A stretch of 64,000 nt of DNA from Dipetalonema caudispina (taxonomy: Eukaryota > Nematoda > Chromadorea > Rhabditida > Onchocercidae). Each line of letters begins with the position of its first letter. The first letter of the stretch is position 1. A model generated the notes under the pieces. It was not told the origin of the DNA. It saw only the letters and a program-made list of their open reading frames with translations, and did no database searches. The DNA is taken from contig JABVXV010000002.1 in assembly GCA_013365325.1 (NCBI GenBank), forward strand, positions 558,001 to 622,000. Direction: 5' to 3'. Shown in pieces: positions 13,201 through 26,165 of the stretch. Made by a program: the position numbers and the translations under genes.

Positions 13201-16200
13201 CTATCACAAATGGAGTTTGTCTTTTTTTCAGTAAATTAAATGACTCGAGTGTCTGTTGTTCAAGTCCATGCATTAAATCAACAACCAAAATTGCATAATC
13301 ACATAACGAAGAACCACGAGATCGTAAATTTCTGCAAAACTAAGCTTGACACTCAAAACAGGTTGAAATGCTAATGAACTTCATACAAAAATAAATTCAG
13401 TATATTTTATTTTACATATGGTCACACTCACTGTACCATTCCCATAACAGTTGAAAGAACTTTTGTTTTGAACTGATTTTATCCTGAATATTCCACTACT
13501 TAATGAATTTTATTTTCTCAATATAGCTGCTATAACTCGTTACTCTTTAATTAATAAATTTCTTACCTAACAAATCTTTTTATTGCTTAATTACTTGGCA
13601 AATTATTTGATGAGTAACTTATTTTTCTTTTGTAAATTTCTTTTACCTTCCATTCACACTTCTCAACACAACAATCATTTAAATCTCTCAGTACGAGCGA
13701 GTTATAATAAAAACATAGAAACAACTTTCCTCAAAGCAACTAAGGTTAAAACAATAAACAAGTAATATTAGGTGTTTGCAATGCCCACTCCTCAGTGGAT
13801 GATTGCTCTCAGCACTGCATGAAAGTTATCTCACGTTGGACACAACTATTCCAAGTTTTCTGCCTTTGATAATTTTTATTCAATGGATCATTAGTCATTC
13901 CAACATCGTGATGAGATGTCCAGATTGAATTTTGTACGACATATCATTATTATCACGATATTTTCCAAAAACATATACGAAGTTTCAAAGATAAAAGAAC
14001 TTACGAAAAACTTTCGTGACCAGGAGTGTCAATTATCAAAAGACCGGGGACTTTCATTTCACAGCCAACGAACTAAAAGAAGCTGTGAAAAGATGCAGAT
14101 ATGATGCAAAATGACAAGAAAAGTTGAAGTGAAAATAATGAAACCTTAATTAATCACTTACATCTCGAACCATTTTAGTACGTTCCATAATTGCAGCAGC
14201 AGGCACTTGCGTAGCACCAATCTGTTGTGTTATTCCACCAGCTTCCCCATCTTGTACATTTGTGCGTCGTATCTATCAAAATAAAAAAAAAAAAAAAAAA
14301 AAATGGATGGGACATCAGTTGAATTTATTAAAAGAGCAAGCAGAACATAATCAAACGGCAGAAACAAAGGAATTGAAGTACCGTATCCAACATCTTCGTT
14401 TTTCCTGTATCGACGTGTCCAAGCACACAGATGACTGGTGATCGTAAGTTGTTCGTTGAACGTTTGGCTTCAGCTTGCTCACGTCGCTTCTAAAACGAAA
14501 CTCTTAAAAAATGGTACAACATTGATAATCTCAAGTTAAAGGATGAAACTGAAACCTTCAAACGTGCTCGCACTTTCTCTTTCAACTGTTCTTTGCTTTC
14601 TCGGCTTTCTTGCTCATCATCACTGGTTTCTTCCTCGTCTTCTTCATCAAATTCTTCCGAAGAATCGGAGCCTTCTACTTCTTCAATGAACTGTCTTGAC
14701 TCAAACTCCATCGAAACCATCTACAAAAGTATGATAAGCGAGTTGAATATCCTCAGTTATAATTGTAGGCAAGATTAAATAATGCTGTGACCTGGAAAAT
14801 ATACAGACCTCATCTTTTGCAGGAGTAGTCCCTTGTACGATCTGTTCTACACCACATGATGTCACTTCTTGTTCCTCCCCATGCATATTTTCCCAGTCAT
14901 CAATAACTTCATCCGTCGCATCCCACGAACTTAATATTTCTTCATCTCGTGGTTTTGCCATCTCAATGTATTCTGGGGATTTTATCTCTATAGCTGGTAA
15001 AAGCTGAACACTTTCTGGAGCGATTTCTAGAACAGAACGATGCAAAATTACGTCAGCAAGCAATGTTTAACCAAAATATAAATTTGTAGTTAGCATAGTG
15101 TTGCAAAGAAAAAAAAACCTTTTTCGTCTTGTTTCAGCTCTTTTTTCGGTTTTTTCTTCCCATATACAGGACGTTTCACAGGTACCTCATCGTTTTCTCG
15201 CCTCAACGCACTTGGAAGTATAATATCTACGAAAATATGAATCATAAATGAATATTAATCGACTATTCACATAAGTACATCATTTAAATTGATCAATCAG
15301 AAAGCCATACTTGAATTAGCTAATAATGCTTGCTGTCTCCTCAGTTTTTCCTTCTGTGCTGGTGTCATATATTTTCCTTCTGCTTTCAACTTTTCATCAC
15401 GTTCTTTTTTCTTTTGTTTCTCACGTTCCCTCTTCTCCTTCGCCAATCGTTCCTGAACAAAAATATCTACGTTAAAGTTTGAAGAACCTTCACCAATTGC
15501 AAACACAATCAATTAAGGAAAAAGAAACTCACTTCTTCTTCCTTTGCTTTTTGTTGTGCGATCAGTCTCTCTTCTTCTTCCTTCTGCTCCTTCAGTATCC
15601 TTTCTTCTTCTTCTTGTTTCTTACGTAGTATTTCTTTTATAAAATCGACCTAAAATTCATTTAGAGAGGAAAACCAAGCTAATTTATGACTAGGACAATA
15701 TCACATGACAAAGACCACTTCATAATATTTAATAGGAAATTAAATAGAAGCAAAACTTCTATATTTACTCTATACTTATTGTAGAAGCATCTACAGTCAA
15801 ACATACATGTTTTTTCTTCTTCGTTTCCTTCTTATCGCCATCCTTCTTTGCATCACCTTTCTTCTTCTTTTTTTTTTCTATTGCATCACTTGCCTCAAAC
15901 AAATCTATTCAGAAAAACTTTGAGTTTCTAATTTCTCAAAAAAAATTTGCTGTAATTGTTCATAAAAATAGCAGACCTTCTAAACTAAGAAGCACACTTC
16001 AAGTGAGCAAATATAACCACTCACCTTTTGATTTTCTATTGAAACTGCATCTCCTTCAATAGGTAATTCGAACTCTGCTGATTTTTCCTTTTCTGCTACA
16101 CCTTTTTTCTTTTTCTTCTTGTCTTTTTTCTTGGCCATAACATCTCCAGCATCAGTTGCCACAGAGGCTGTTTCGCCAACCTTGTCAGCGTCAACTGAAA

Positions 16201-17384
16201 TAATCCTTTACGATGTGCATGATTCGAAAATCAACTTGAAAAGTCAATCTCATATAATTTTCTCTTAACTTGAAATGAATAAATAAATTGCCTGTAATAT
16301 TTTCAGCAGCTGGAGATATTTTTAAATCTTCACCGGCTTGTACTTCTGCTTTATGAGGCATGCCAGAAGCTGCTCCCTTTCTCTTTTTTTCTTTCGATAC
16401 TTTTTCTATTGGTTTCTCGAGATCCGCAAGCAAAGCATCCAAATCCTCATCTTCTTTCAAACTCTGAAATGTAAGGCTTGCGATGCATGGTGCAATATAA
16501 GAAGTACCTCAACAAAACTAGACGTATACTCAATTCGACAAAAATCACCTTTTTGCCTTTTTTCCCCCTTCCTTTTCCCTCTTCCTTTAACTTCGTTGTT
16601 GTCTGCTGTTTAGAGAACCCTTTTCCCTCATTAGGTTTATTCCTTTCGTTTATTTTCCCTTTCTTCTGCTTGCTTTCTCCAACCTTCTCTGCCTTGTCAG
16701 AATCTTCACTAAAACTTCCTTCCTTCTCTGTATCATCGTCATCAGAATCATGCTGAAATATGAATCAATAATGTTGTATATGAACTAAACAACACGCAAG
16801 GAATATATGCTAAAATAATCTATAGTGAAAATCATCCGCAGTCCAGACTTTTGATGAGCAGCAACTGCTTCCATATCGCTGATCTAAGCAAATGGCGGAG
16901 AAATCGTGCATAATGAGGAAAAGATGCAAGGAGTGAAAGGATCTCTAAGAGATGCCGAAGAGTGATACATGATCCAATAAGTGACAAAAATAGACGTACT
17001 CCAGCGAGCATATTGAATGCGCTTTTCCCTCTCCCATAGACGGGTACCATTGTTTCACTCCCATTGTCATCCTCACTCTCAGAACCAGACGTTAGTTTCA
17101 ATCCTGTCGTTTTGACATCCAGATCTTCCGACCTATTTACCAGCAAGTTTGAATAAAAATGACGAAATGCAGTAGTGAAACCTGATTAGAAAATTTAGCA
17201 AGCTAAAATCATCTTTCAGAAAGAAGAGAAAGTATAACTTTATAATCTTTCAAGCACAGATAGTAACAGAGACTTAAAAGTAAATCAATGTAATACTTTG
17301 ATGACTAAAGTAAACGACAACAATGTTTTTACGATCTTACCAGTCACTTTTCTTATTGCTCTTTTTCTTCTTCTTTGTTGCCAT
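10278..17384 (-). CDS. EIF5B: Eukaryotic translation initiation factor 5B (subunit-joining GTPase)
   Basis: This factor drives 60S subunit joining in the cytosol. I assembled 24 phase-consistent exons from ATG at 17384 to TGA at 10278, 1126 residues (human about 1220). The first 500 residues are Lys/Glu-rich and disordered ([15 protein letters not shown] start, acidic run [17 protein letters not shown] just before the G domain). G motifs: GHVDTGKT near residue 544, [16 protein letters not shown] near 608, NKIDRLYD near 662 and PTSAFLGDG. Downstream lie [43 protein letters not shown] and the C-terminal TRETIDVC...[17 protein letters not shown] helix that binds eIF1A. The G-domain coding exons include 14489-14382, 14272-14162, 14072-14005, 13331-13190 and 13117-12986. 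The intron 16291-16195 has a GC donor. No truncation or lost catalytic residue is visible. Confidence 0.97.
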
Positions 17385-17880
17385 TTTCAAGTGAAATCAT
17401 TTGTTTTGCAAATCAAACTCTATCAACCAACTGATATGTAATCGAATCGATAAACAACTGAAATTAACCCCGCTCATAACAGGGATAACTCTGAGAACTT
17501 GTACACCGAAATGACACTTACAGACAAAGCTAACAACTCCCGCCTACAACCATTCTAATCAACTCTTACAAAAAAATGACAGCGATGCAGTTTGTTCCGA
17601 TGACTGAGTCACTATGAGATTACTGATCCCAATGCATTTATTAGACTGTATTCTCCTCTGATAGATGTAGGTAAATTGCTGTTTTACTTATTACTGCTTC
17701 CTGTAATCATTGTTATCAGTGTAAAAGAAGTAAACAGTCATCACAGCTTACTGAAATTTAAATATAATGATGCTCATCAAAGATTCACTAGCAAGAAAGG
17801 TGATCTTAACTTTAGTATAAGGAGAAGACTCCTTACAATTCCTTGATGGTTCATAATTGTTATCTCACCGATTGAGGTAG

Positions 17881-18073
17881 AAAAAAGTGCAACGATGCAA
17901 GCAGCAATTTGTTGATGCTCTTCGTCCTGTAACCATTCCGATCGTCGAGCATGCAAGTAAGTTATTACCTACCTAATAAATCCAAAAATATGAAAATATG
18001 ACAATTCTAAATATTCTAATATTTAGATGCGGAAGCTGAAACATGGAGATTTTTGTTCATTTCATTGTGTTAG
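17881..18073 (+). CDS. Weak candidate: two-exon small coding segment
   Basis: 17881-17956 and 18027-18073 join in phase with a strong GTAAGT donor and an ATTTAG acceptor. They read KKVQRCKQQFVDALRPVTIP, then about 20 more residues to a TAG. A first exon with ATG at 17769 and donor AAG|GTGATC would also fit in phase. It lies 500 bases from, and diverges from, EIF5B. No family is recognised and chance cannot be excluded. Confidence 0.2.
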
Positions 18074-20627
18074 ATGACTGAGCAACTAAGTTCGTTTAGT
18101 TTTATATTCTATTCTTTGAGTTTACCTCAGTTTACAGTATATTTAGGCCATGGGAACTATATATTGCTTTCTTATTTTTGAGTAGAAAGATTTTGGAAGT
18201 AAACCTTCAACTAAATTTTATCTGCCATTTGCAAAATAGAAATCGATGAATGAAGAATTTCGTGGAATTTTTTCCGTCAAAATGCAATAGTTACGGTTGT
18301 GTTCGGAAAAAGGCCGAAATACAGCTACTGTAGAAGGTTAATAAGGCAGGTCTCTTAAAGATCAATGGTGATTGAAGTAATAACCCACTTGAAGATGTCG
18401 ACTCGTTTTCTGACCAAACTCTCTAAATAGATTGTCTACCTAAAATTATCGAGTTTGAAGGCTGTCTCAACGTACATAAATATCATAAGATTTATATAAC
18501 TTAGTTTCCAAACTTTGAAGTTTGCAAAGCATTCTGGGAAAATTTTTTAAATAAACTAACCTATCGAAAAAAGCTTTAAAAAATTTGTATCAGCAAAACG
18601 GTCGATTTTTCGCTTCCCCAAAATGATATTCACTAATGTTACTTCATCATAACTAACCAGTCTGCTTATTCAATATGGCATATCTTTTGATGTGAAGTGA
18701 AAGGTAGCTGAATTCAGGCCAAACTTCAGTGAAATCAAGAAAAATGGGTATTTCTTATTCACATACTTTCTAGTCGTTTTCAATGCTAATTTTGACACAA
18801 ATGCAGTGGACGTTTGTTGTACGCAGTTGAGCAAACCTTTTATTGTAAAAAAATTTATTTAGTTTTTGGAATCTATTATTATAAGAAAACTTTAGTTTTG
18901 AATTCTGTGCCTATCTGGAGGAAGGATAGATTTCTCGATTCTGAAAACGTTCTCCAGTTTCACTTTCTCCCTATCAGATACTTTCTCCCTTTCCTAGTTG
19001 CAAAATTTGGCCATTTTTTTACTTCACCAACAAGAAATTTGAAATATTACAAGTGATATTCTTCTCTATCAAAAGAGACACTTTTTCCCTAGTTCCTGAA
19101 ACAGGCTATGCAGTATATTCTGGAAGACAATGAGTTTTTAATTCATAAATTTTCCTGAAAGTATGAACAAACCTGTTCCTTATTTGGTAATGCAGCAATA
19201 TTTATCCTATTTTTATTCAGGCAAATAGCGAACTTAGTGTTTTTTCATACAGTTATGAGGCACTTGAAAAAATGGGTTCTTAACATGTGGCTTTCTGCAG
19301 GGACAAGAGGACTAGGATCCGGAAAACATTACTCATCTTTTCTTACTTTTATTGCTATGTTTACCTGGAACTTTGCAGCTAAAGAAATTGATCTGATTGG
19401 AATTATTCTTAGTTATAAGACTGCAATACCACTTGCATATTATTACCTTCCGAAGAAATCCTGGACAGAACGCTTTATAGAAATATGTTTCTGTACATCT
19501 GCCTGATAAAAGTGGAAATGATTTAAAATTTTTCCGAAGTATATTACATCTTTGTTCTTCTCCACTTTCCAACGCTCATGTCTTTCGATAATTTGAAACT
19601 CAATCGATTTTTTTGATTTTTAAAATCAGTCAGACAGAACTTAAACTATCTCAAATGTTTTGTAGGAATATAAGTTTTACAGAAAGATAGAACTAATGAA
19701 GATACTTGAAATAAAGTTAAGTTTTTTTTTTTTTAAAATATTTCTAAATGAAGAATTCCAGAAGGAAACAACGTTTCAGTAAAATTAACAGACCTTATTA
19801 TCAGTTTATTAGGAAAATTAAAAAATACAATCAAACTATGACCTGTTTTTACTTCAACAGTTAACTTCTGTTGTCCGATTCCAAAACCAAATGATTTTCA
19901 GAGGATACAAAAACAAAGAAATGATAGTGGAAATTCGTCTATTCTTCATTTTCGTGGTATGCTGCAAAATACATCGATTTCCTGGAATTTCATGACTGCA
20001 CCATTTTCAACGATAATTTCGAAAAGCTATGCATCATAATTACTAGATGCAAATAACAAAAATCGAGAAATGAAACGTTCTGTAAGGGAAATTTGCACAG
20101 CAACTAAAATCTATTCAGAAGTAGAAAAGAAATATTAGTCGTATGTCACTGTGCTGGTCATGGATGACGAAGAAAGCGCAAATAGTCGCTTCTGATGGAT
20201 TCATGAATGGCCAACACATTTCGATAAGAAGATTTTTTAGTGTAGGTGTGTGCTGGACGGCACAGTTTTATAAGAGGTTCTAAGAGATTACTACGGTAGA
20301 GACATTTATCCCATCTTTGGTTCATCCGTTTAGATTAACGAAAAGGATTTGGTTGGCCAGAACTTATAAAGTTTAATCATCCCATTAATTGCTTTTGTTC
20401 AGCCAGTATTTTTGTTTACGGAAAGAATATAGCACCGATGGATCACTACTAATTTAGGACATCTATAATCCTATATATAGTAGTAGTAAGTAATCTTTTC
20501 GATCAATAGCCTTTATCCAAACCATTGAGAACAGCTATTCTGATCTCAAAGACAGATAAGACGATTATTGCTCGTCCGAGCTACACTTTTGCGGTAAACC
20601 AATGGTTAACCAAGAGCGCCTTTTTTT

Positions 20628-20646
20628 GAGAGAGAGAGAGAGAGAG
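20628..20646. repeat. (GA)n microsatellite
   Basis: About nine GA units directly after a T7 run in non-coding sequence. Confidence 0.9.
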
Positions 20647-23600
20647 TGGTAATTATGCTATCTTCGATAAATGTATGATGTGGTATCCGAAGAATTTAAG
20701 CAAAAAAGTATAATAAGCAACAACAGTGATAAGATATGGGATAGCAAGATACTGTGCAGGATCGGGAAATAGTGAAATCTTGTGCAGAAATATGAAAATC
20801 AAGCAGGAATTAAAGGCACGCATCTCTTCATTTATTTTTTGCAATTTTAAGCGCTAAATAAAAACTAAAAAGGCCTGTTTCCATGAAGAATAATTCACTC
20901 TCCAATTTTACAGTTTAAAAATGCTTTAAAATAAGTGAACGAAGTGAAGAACTATCAGAGTATTCAGTAAGGTGAGAGGTATGGAAACTGAAAATGCTGA
21001 AACTTTTTTAAACACAATTTAGTAAAGGAAGAATCTCACTCATAATAAGGAGTGGCATTGAAAAAGGATAATTATGAAAGAGTGATAATTACTTGATTTA
21101 TACAATTCTGCTAACTTAAAATACATTCAACATCAAGCCTATCCAGACGTTAGCGTTGGACAAGATATCAAATAGAAGAAAGATTATAAGAAGCTAAAGT
21201 TGATAAAGTTACTAAATATGCAAACTGCGGCAACAATAAGGGGCATCAATGCATACAAAACAATCACTCTTTTGTCATTCTGATGGAAAACCAAAAGAGA
21301 AAAACTTTCGACCTTCTCGTAATCGAACCATCGAAATCATTTGCATTGATTTTAGTGAAAGAATTAAAAGAAATGCCTGTTCATCACCATCCCATTGTTT
21401 ACTATAACATTTATTTCTGATTATCATTCCCATATCTCTGCAACAACCCTTCCTTATCCGAAATTTGCATCTCAGATACTGAAAGTTAAAATAGTGCGGT
21501 TGACACTGAAACGGGAATTCATACAGTTTAGTGCAAATAATTCAATTTCAAAACACAATGTTTACTTTAACCTTAATTTTGACCAATAGCTAACAATGAT
21601 CATATGATACGTAAAAACCAAGCAAATAAAGCATCGATCGCTAAAAGATTTATAGTTAATGAGTAAGATGGAGTAGAGAAAAAAGGTGGAAAATATAAAA
21701 GGAACTCTGCGTGGAACATTTGGAAATGGAGGGAAGCCATGAAGAAGTTCGGTAACTTCCGCAATGACACCTGAGACTTTGCTCACCTTCTTAACATCAG
21801 AGGTTGAGACCGAGTGTCAGGCGGGATTGCGAAGACCTTAAAACCAGCTGGAACCTATAAAACACAAAAAATTCCGACAGGTAGGTATTGTGGGTTATTT
21901 GAGGTAACTTGTTTTTTATATGAAATGAATTATGAAAATAAATGCAATATTCACCCCACATATATTACACGAATCTCGTTATTGTCCAAAAAATACCAAG
22001 GTAGCCTAAGTAGTCGAAGCAAGTATCGAAAGTTCTATAAAATTCTAATATATATAATAAAGACGTAAAATACCGGAAGTTCTTGAAGATGTGTTTTGGT
22101 ATTGAAAATTTGCAGTATTGAGAAAGAATCTTATGGGTTTTTGTCTTATGTAAAGAAAGCAAGAATGGTATCTGCAAAGAAAATCATTTATCAACTATGG
22201 TCTTACCATGAATCCACGAAATCGATATTTCATTGAAAATTTTCAAACCATGACTTGACAGTCAGAAACTACAGTTACACTTGTCTAAAACCATTTTTAT
22301 ATGCACTATGATTGATAGAATAATTATACTAAATGCCAAGGTAATCGGAAGAATGTGTACAGCTGTCTGGTCGTTCTTACTTATCCCGTTTGCAAATATA
22401 TTTATAACTAAGAATTCTTAAATTGTAAGTTGAGACTAATTGCTCCATTTGATTTTGGACAAGGACTTGAATGCATAATAAGTAAGAACAATTTAAGAGC
22501 GACAAAATAAGATTAAAATCAAGATGAACTTTAGCTATTTGTATTTCGCATTAAATAAAAATCTTTCCCTCTCCAGTAAGCCTATTCTCGATGCCAAACA
22601 AAAGAGAATGGTCTAATTCAGAAAGATACTGGGAGAGGGTTCGACAATGTTCCGAAATGTACCCATCGGCAAAAACAGGATGAATGATGTGAGAACGACA
22701 AGGCAGTGACATGGCGCAGATAACTTTGATGGTATATTAAAGTGACAGTTGAAAATTACAAAGAAAAGGAAAGGGAAAGAAAAGAAAAGGAAAGAGAGAT
22801 GAGTATGAGCATATGCACTTCTTAATCTAACTGCTAAAAACAAAGACGACAATCCAATCTTAAAATTTGCAAATGAAGCCCCTTTTTGTCATCCCTCAAA
22901 CATTACAACATTAGGTGGGCGCTGTTGTAATGACGGACAAAAAGTTTGAAAGCCAACCCACCAAAACTGTTAAATGGGTGAAATGAAAAGACAAACAGAG
23001 AGACAAGCAAGCGTTTGTATACAAAAACCATTTTGTTTACAGGAAGATAGAGGAGCGTATACGGAGATAGGGGCAGCTGAAGACATCCTGACGCTACCAT
23101 TTCACTCATTTTAGATTTCACTTTGGTCACACTTCGCTTTCAGCAAAATGGAAACTCTGCAATGCCTGCTTCATATCAATATTAGCTGATAACTAACAAA
23201 CTGATAATAATCATTCACAACTCGAATACAGTTCATAAGTTATCAGTTGCCGTCTCACTGATTTTACTATTTATCAGTCAACAGTTCAATCATTCAGCGT
23301 TCGCGTGAATAAGACTACATTTTTATCACGAAACAATACTATCATAATCTTTCGTATACAGGCGTGAACACTGCATAACACGTAAGTCTATCTATAACTT
23401 CTTAAGTAGGAGGAAATGAAAGAGATTATTTCATTTATCATTCTTTATCCCTTCCATATATTTCTCCTCAAAATATTGTTTAAAAAACATAAATCCCTCT
23501 GATACCTGCACTGAAAACAGATCGAAAATTCCCACTGAACCGAATCTGTCTGATCTTTGCCATTTGCGGGCAGAAGAAATCTGATCAGTAATTTCTATCC

Positions 23601-24160
23601 TACTACAAGTCTAAGGAATACCGACAGAGTGGAAGATTATGATAAGCTTTCCCAGTTTATTCATTCTTTTCATCCAAACAAGTATTATCATTCCCATGAG
23701 TGCTATTATCATAAGTTCTACTTATTCTCACATGTTTACTTTAAATAAATCACCAACGTGTAATTTAATATCATCCTATCAATCTAACATACTGATAACG
23801 GCAACAATGGCCTCAGATGATAGTCATCGAATGATGTTTTCTGCCTATAGATTACGGGAATTCAGAATTGAGAAGGCACAACAGATGTGATCACACGATC
23901 ATCGCTCGATAAAAAGGAACTGATTAAAACGACAGTAAAAGTGGCGCCAAGAGGACCGAACAAAAGGACTGATGGGTAGAGAGGAAGACATCTCGCCTTG
24001 TATTCATGAATGGGTGATCCTTCGCAGTGCCTGAAATATACTTCCCAGCGAAAGCGATAACTTATTTCAGTGGTGAGAAGGCATTTCGTCACCTGAAAGC
24101 GGACAAATGAAGATCGGTACCCATCAACCCGAAAGGAAACGCCCTTCCTCCCCTCATTCA

Positions 24161-24228
24161 TCATTGACCCTTAACGTTGACACACTCCTTTGTGGTCTTC
24201 CGGATGTTGTTATAGTACCCACAATGAG
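24161..24228 (-). CDS. Weak candidate terminal exon
   Basis: After a TATTTGCAG acceptor the minus strand reads HCGYYNNIRKTTKECVNVKG, one more residue and a TGA. The composition is protein-like and locally GC-richer than its surroundings. I could not find an upstream exon, so this may be chance or the last exon of an undetected gene. A 100-codon ORF from ATG 24164 overlaps it in another frame and looks less natural. Confidence 0.2.
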
Positions 24229-24701
24229 CTGCAAATACTTCACCTTTATTCATTATTGATAATATATGTACACAAACCGGTAAGATAAAACTCTAACAGA
24301 AGGATTGATTCTCTATACAACTGCATCAATAAATAAGCTTGCTAACTCAGACAAACAACAGTCGTACCGGTGATTCACTATATACTACTAACTTGTCACC
24401 AAGTGTGTATAAATGTATTTTCGACCCTTCCTCCCCATCAAGATTCACTGTCTTTCTCCTAGTGAAAATCATTTGAGAAACTGCAGATTTCAAATTAGAA
24501 TAATAGAATGAATAATGAAACTAATTTAGAGTACGATAACGTAATTCGGAAACAACAAAATGAATAAATTTCGAGGTAAACATCAAAATGAATGAACTTC
24601 AAGGAATCATAACATGAGTAGGTAAACGGTGAGCGATGATCATGCGTTTGTTTATGAAAATTATTTGAAATAAACAATATGCTTGCTTACATCACATCAA
24701 T

Positions 24702-24704
<3 letters not shown>

Positions 24705-24734
<30 letters not shown>
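24705..24734. repeat. (CT)n microsatellite
   Basis: About fifteen CT units in the gene-poor region; a polypyrimidine/polypurine tract. Confidence 0.93.
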
Positions 24735-24737
<3 letters not shown>

Positions 24738-25062
24738 GAATAACAACTCTTCAACTTTGGTATAATCCCGAAACTGAAAGCCAGACAAGACACAAACTTT
24801 GCATCCATAATCCATCCGATCAATGTCACTGCTTATTTAGAATAGTGAATAGTGTTTCTCTGATACTCAGTTCTAAATGGATACTGAAAATACCTTTTTT
24901 ACCTGAATAGATGGATGCGGAAATGTCACACATCACAAACCTTACAACTACCACTGCTAAAAAGAGACATTTTATAGTCTTAGCGTAAAGCGCTAAAAGC
25001 ATTACAGTAAAGCACAGTGCACAACAATAGCATCAATTCTCAACAGCGCAGTACGGTAAGTG

Positions 25063-25314
25063 ATGTTCTTACTGTGGACGGAGTGGAAGAAGAAGAGGAA
25101 AACAACAATTGAGGAAGGAAATCCTACATCAATGATGGGACTCGATGAAGTGATGAATAAGCAAGTAGGATCGAGGATAGACGTTGAATACGGTGATAAT
25201 GACAATGGCGACGGCGGTAATGGTGACATGATGACAATGGATGATGATGGTTCACTGCGCCATCAGGGTTACAGCATCCATATACACTTCCTCCTTCCTT
25301 CTTCCGTCATTTAG
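25063..25314 (+). CDS. Weak candidate ORF, acidic low-complexity
   Basis: An 83-codon ORF from ATG 25063 encodes a basic N-terminus (WTEWKKKRKTT) and an Asp/Gly/Asn-rich middle (DNDNGDGGNGDMMTMDDDG). The repetitive GATGATGG-like base sequence could give this composition without selection. The opposite strand is open as well. No family is recognised. Confidence 0.18.
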   Translation: MFLLWTEWKKKRKTTIEEGNPTSMMGLDEVMNKQVGSRIDVEYGDNDNGDGGNGDMMTMDDDGSLRHQGYSIHIHFLLPSSVI

Positions 25315-25813
25315 CTCCGCGAACTCGTTCCGCAAATATATATATGTATATAGGCTAATTTCGAAATGTTGAAGGGAAGGGAGTACATATGAAACGAAGT
25401 TGATAGAAGAAAAACTTCTCTAGTTGAGACTTCATCTAATTCTAATCATAATTCATATATATTAAATGAAGGAACTATGATGACATTCAATGATATGTAC
25501 CAGCTTGTCTTCTACAACTTCCTGTTAAAAACAAGAAATGTTAGCATAATTTTGCAAAACGAATCATTTTTTTATATCAAAAAAAGAGAGCATATTCTTT
25601 AGATAGATTTATGATGAGATATACTCTCAATTTACATAATTAATGACTCTCTTCACCTAAAAAATTCAATGCATAGATTTGAGGTTAGAAAAAAGAATGA
25701 AATTATTAGATGAGTAAATATAATGGTAAGACTTTAAATCCTAATGCTATTGAAAGATTATTTTGATAACGAAAAATAAGAAATGAAAATGATTCAAATT
25801 TCTATATGGACGA

Positions 25814-25844
25814 GTGTATGTATGTATGTATGTATGTATGTGTA
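25814..25844. repeat. (GTAT)n microsatellite
   Basis: About seven GTAT units ending in TGTGTATG; 200-350 bases left of a GA tract (26030-26054) and a TA tract (26150-26165). Confidence 0.9.
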
Positions 25845-26029
25845 TGATTGTGTGTGTTTGTGCATCTGTGACCGAAAGTATATGTATGGCCGAATATGGA
25901 AGGTGGGGAAAGTAATTAATCAAAAATTTGAAAAGTCCAAGGTCAAAGCATACAATGTGAGATGATGGGATGATGGGACAGAAAAAAGATGTCGTGTTGT
26001 TAACTAGAAGAGGAGGAGAGGAAAGCACT

Positions 26030-26165
26030 GAGAGAGAGAGAGAGGGAGAGAGAAAAAAGAGGAAATTAATGGATATAAGTGAATTCATTGAAAGAAATGA
26101 AAGGGAAGAAACTGATGGATGTCAACTGCTTCCTTTCATTTCCAGCAGCATATATATATATATAT
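26030..26165. repeat. (GA)n and (TA)n tracts
   Basis: An AG-rich run at 26030-26054 and a TA run at 26150-26165, part of the repeat cluster between 24.7 and 26.2 kb. Confidence 0.85.

Noticed and set aside
14580..14700. Ser-rich + strand ORF opposite EIF5B
   Set aside because: It is the complement of the acidic Glu/Asp run of EIF5B and has no independent support.
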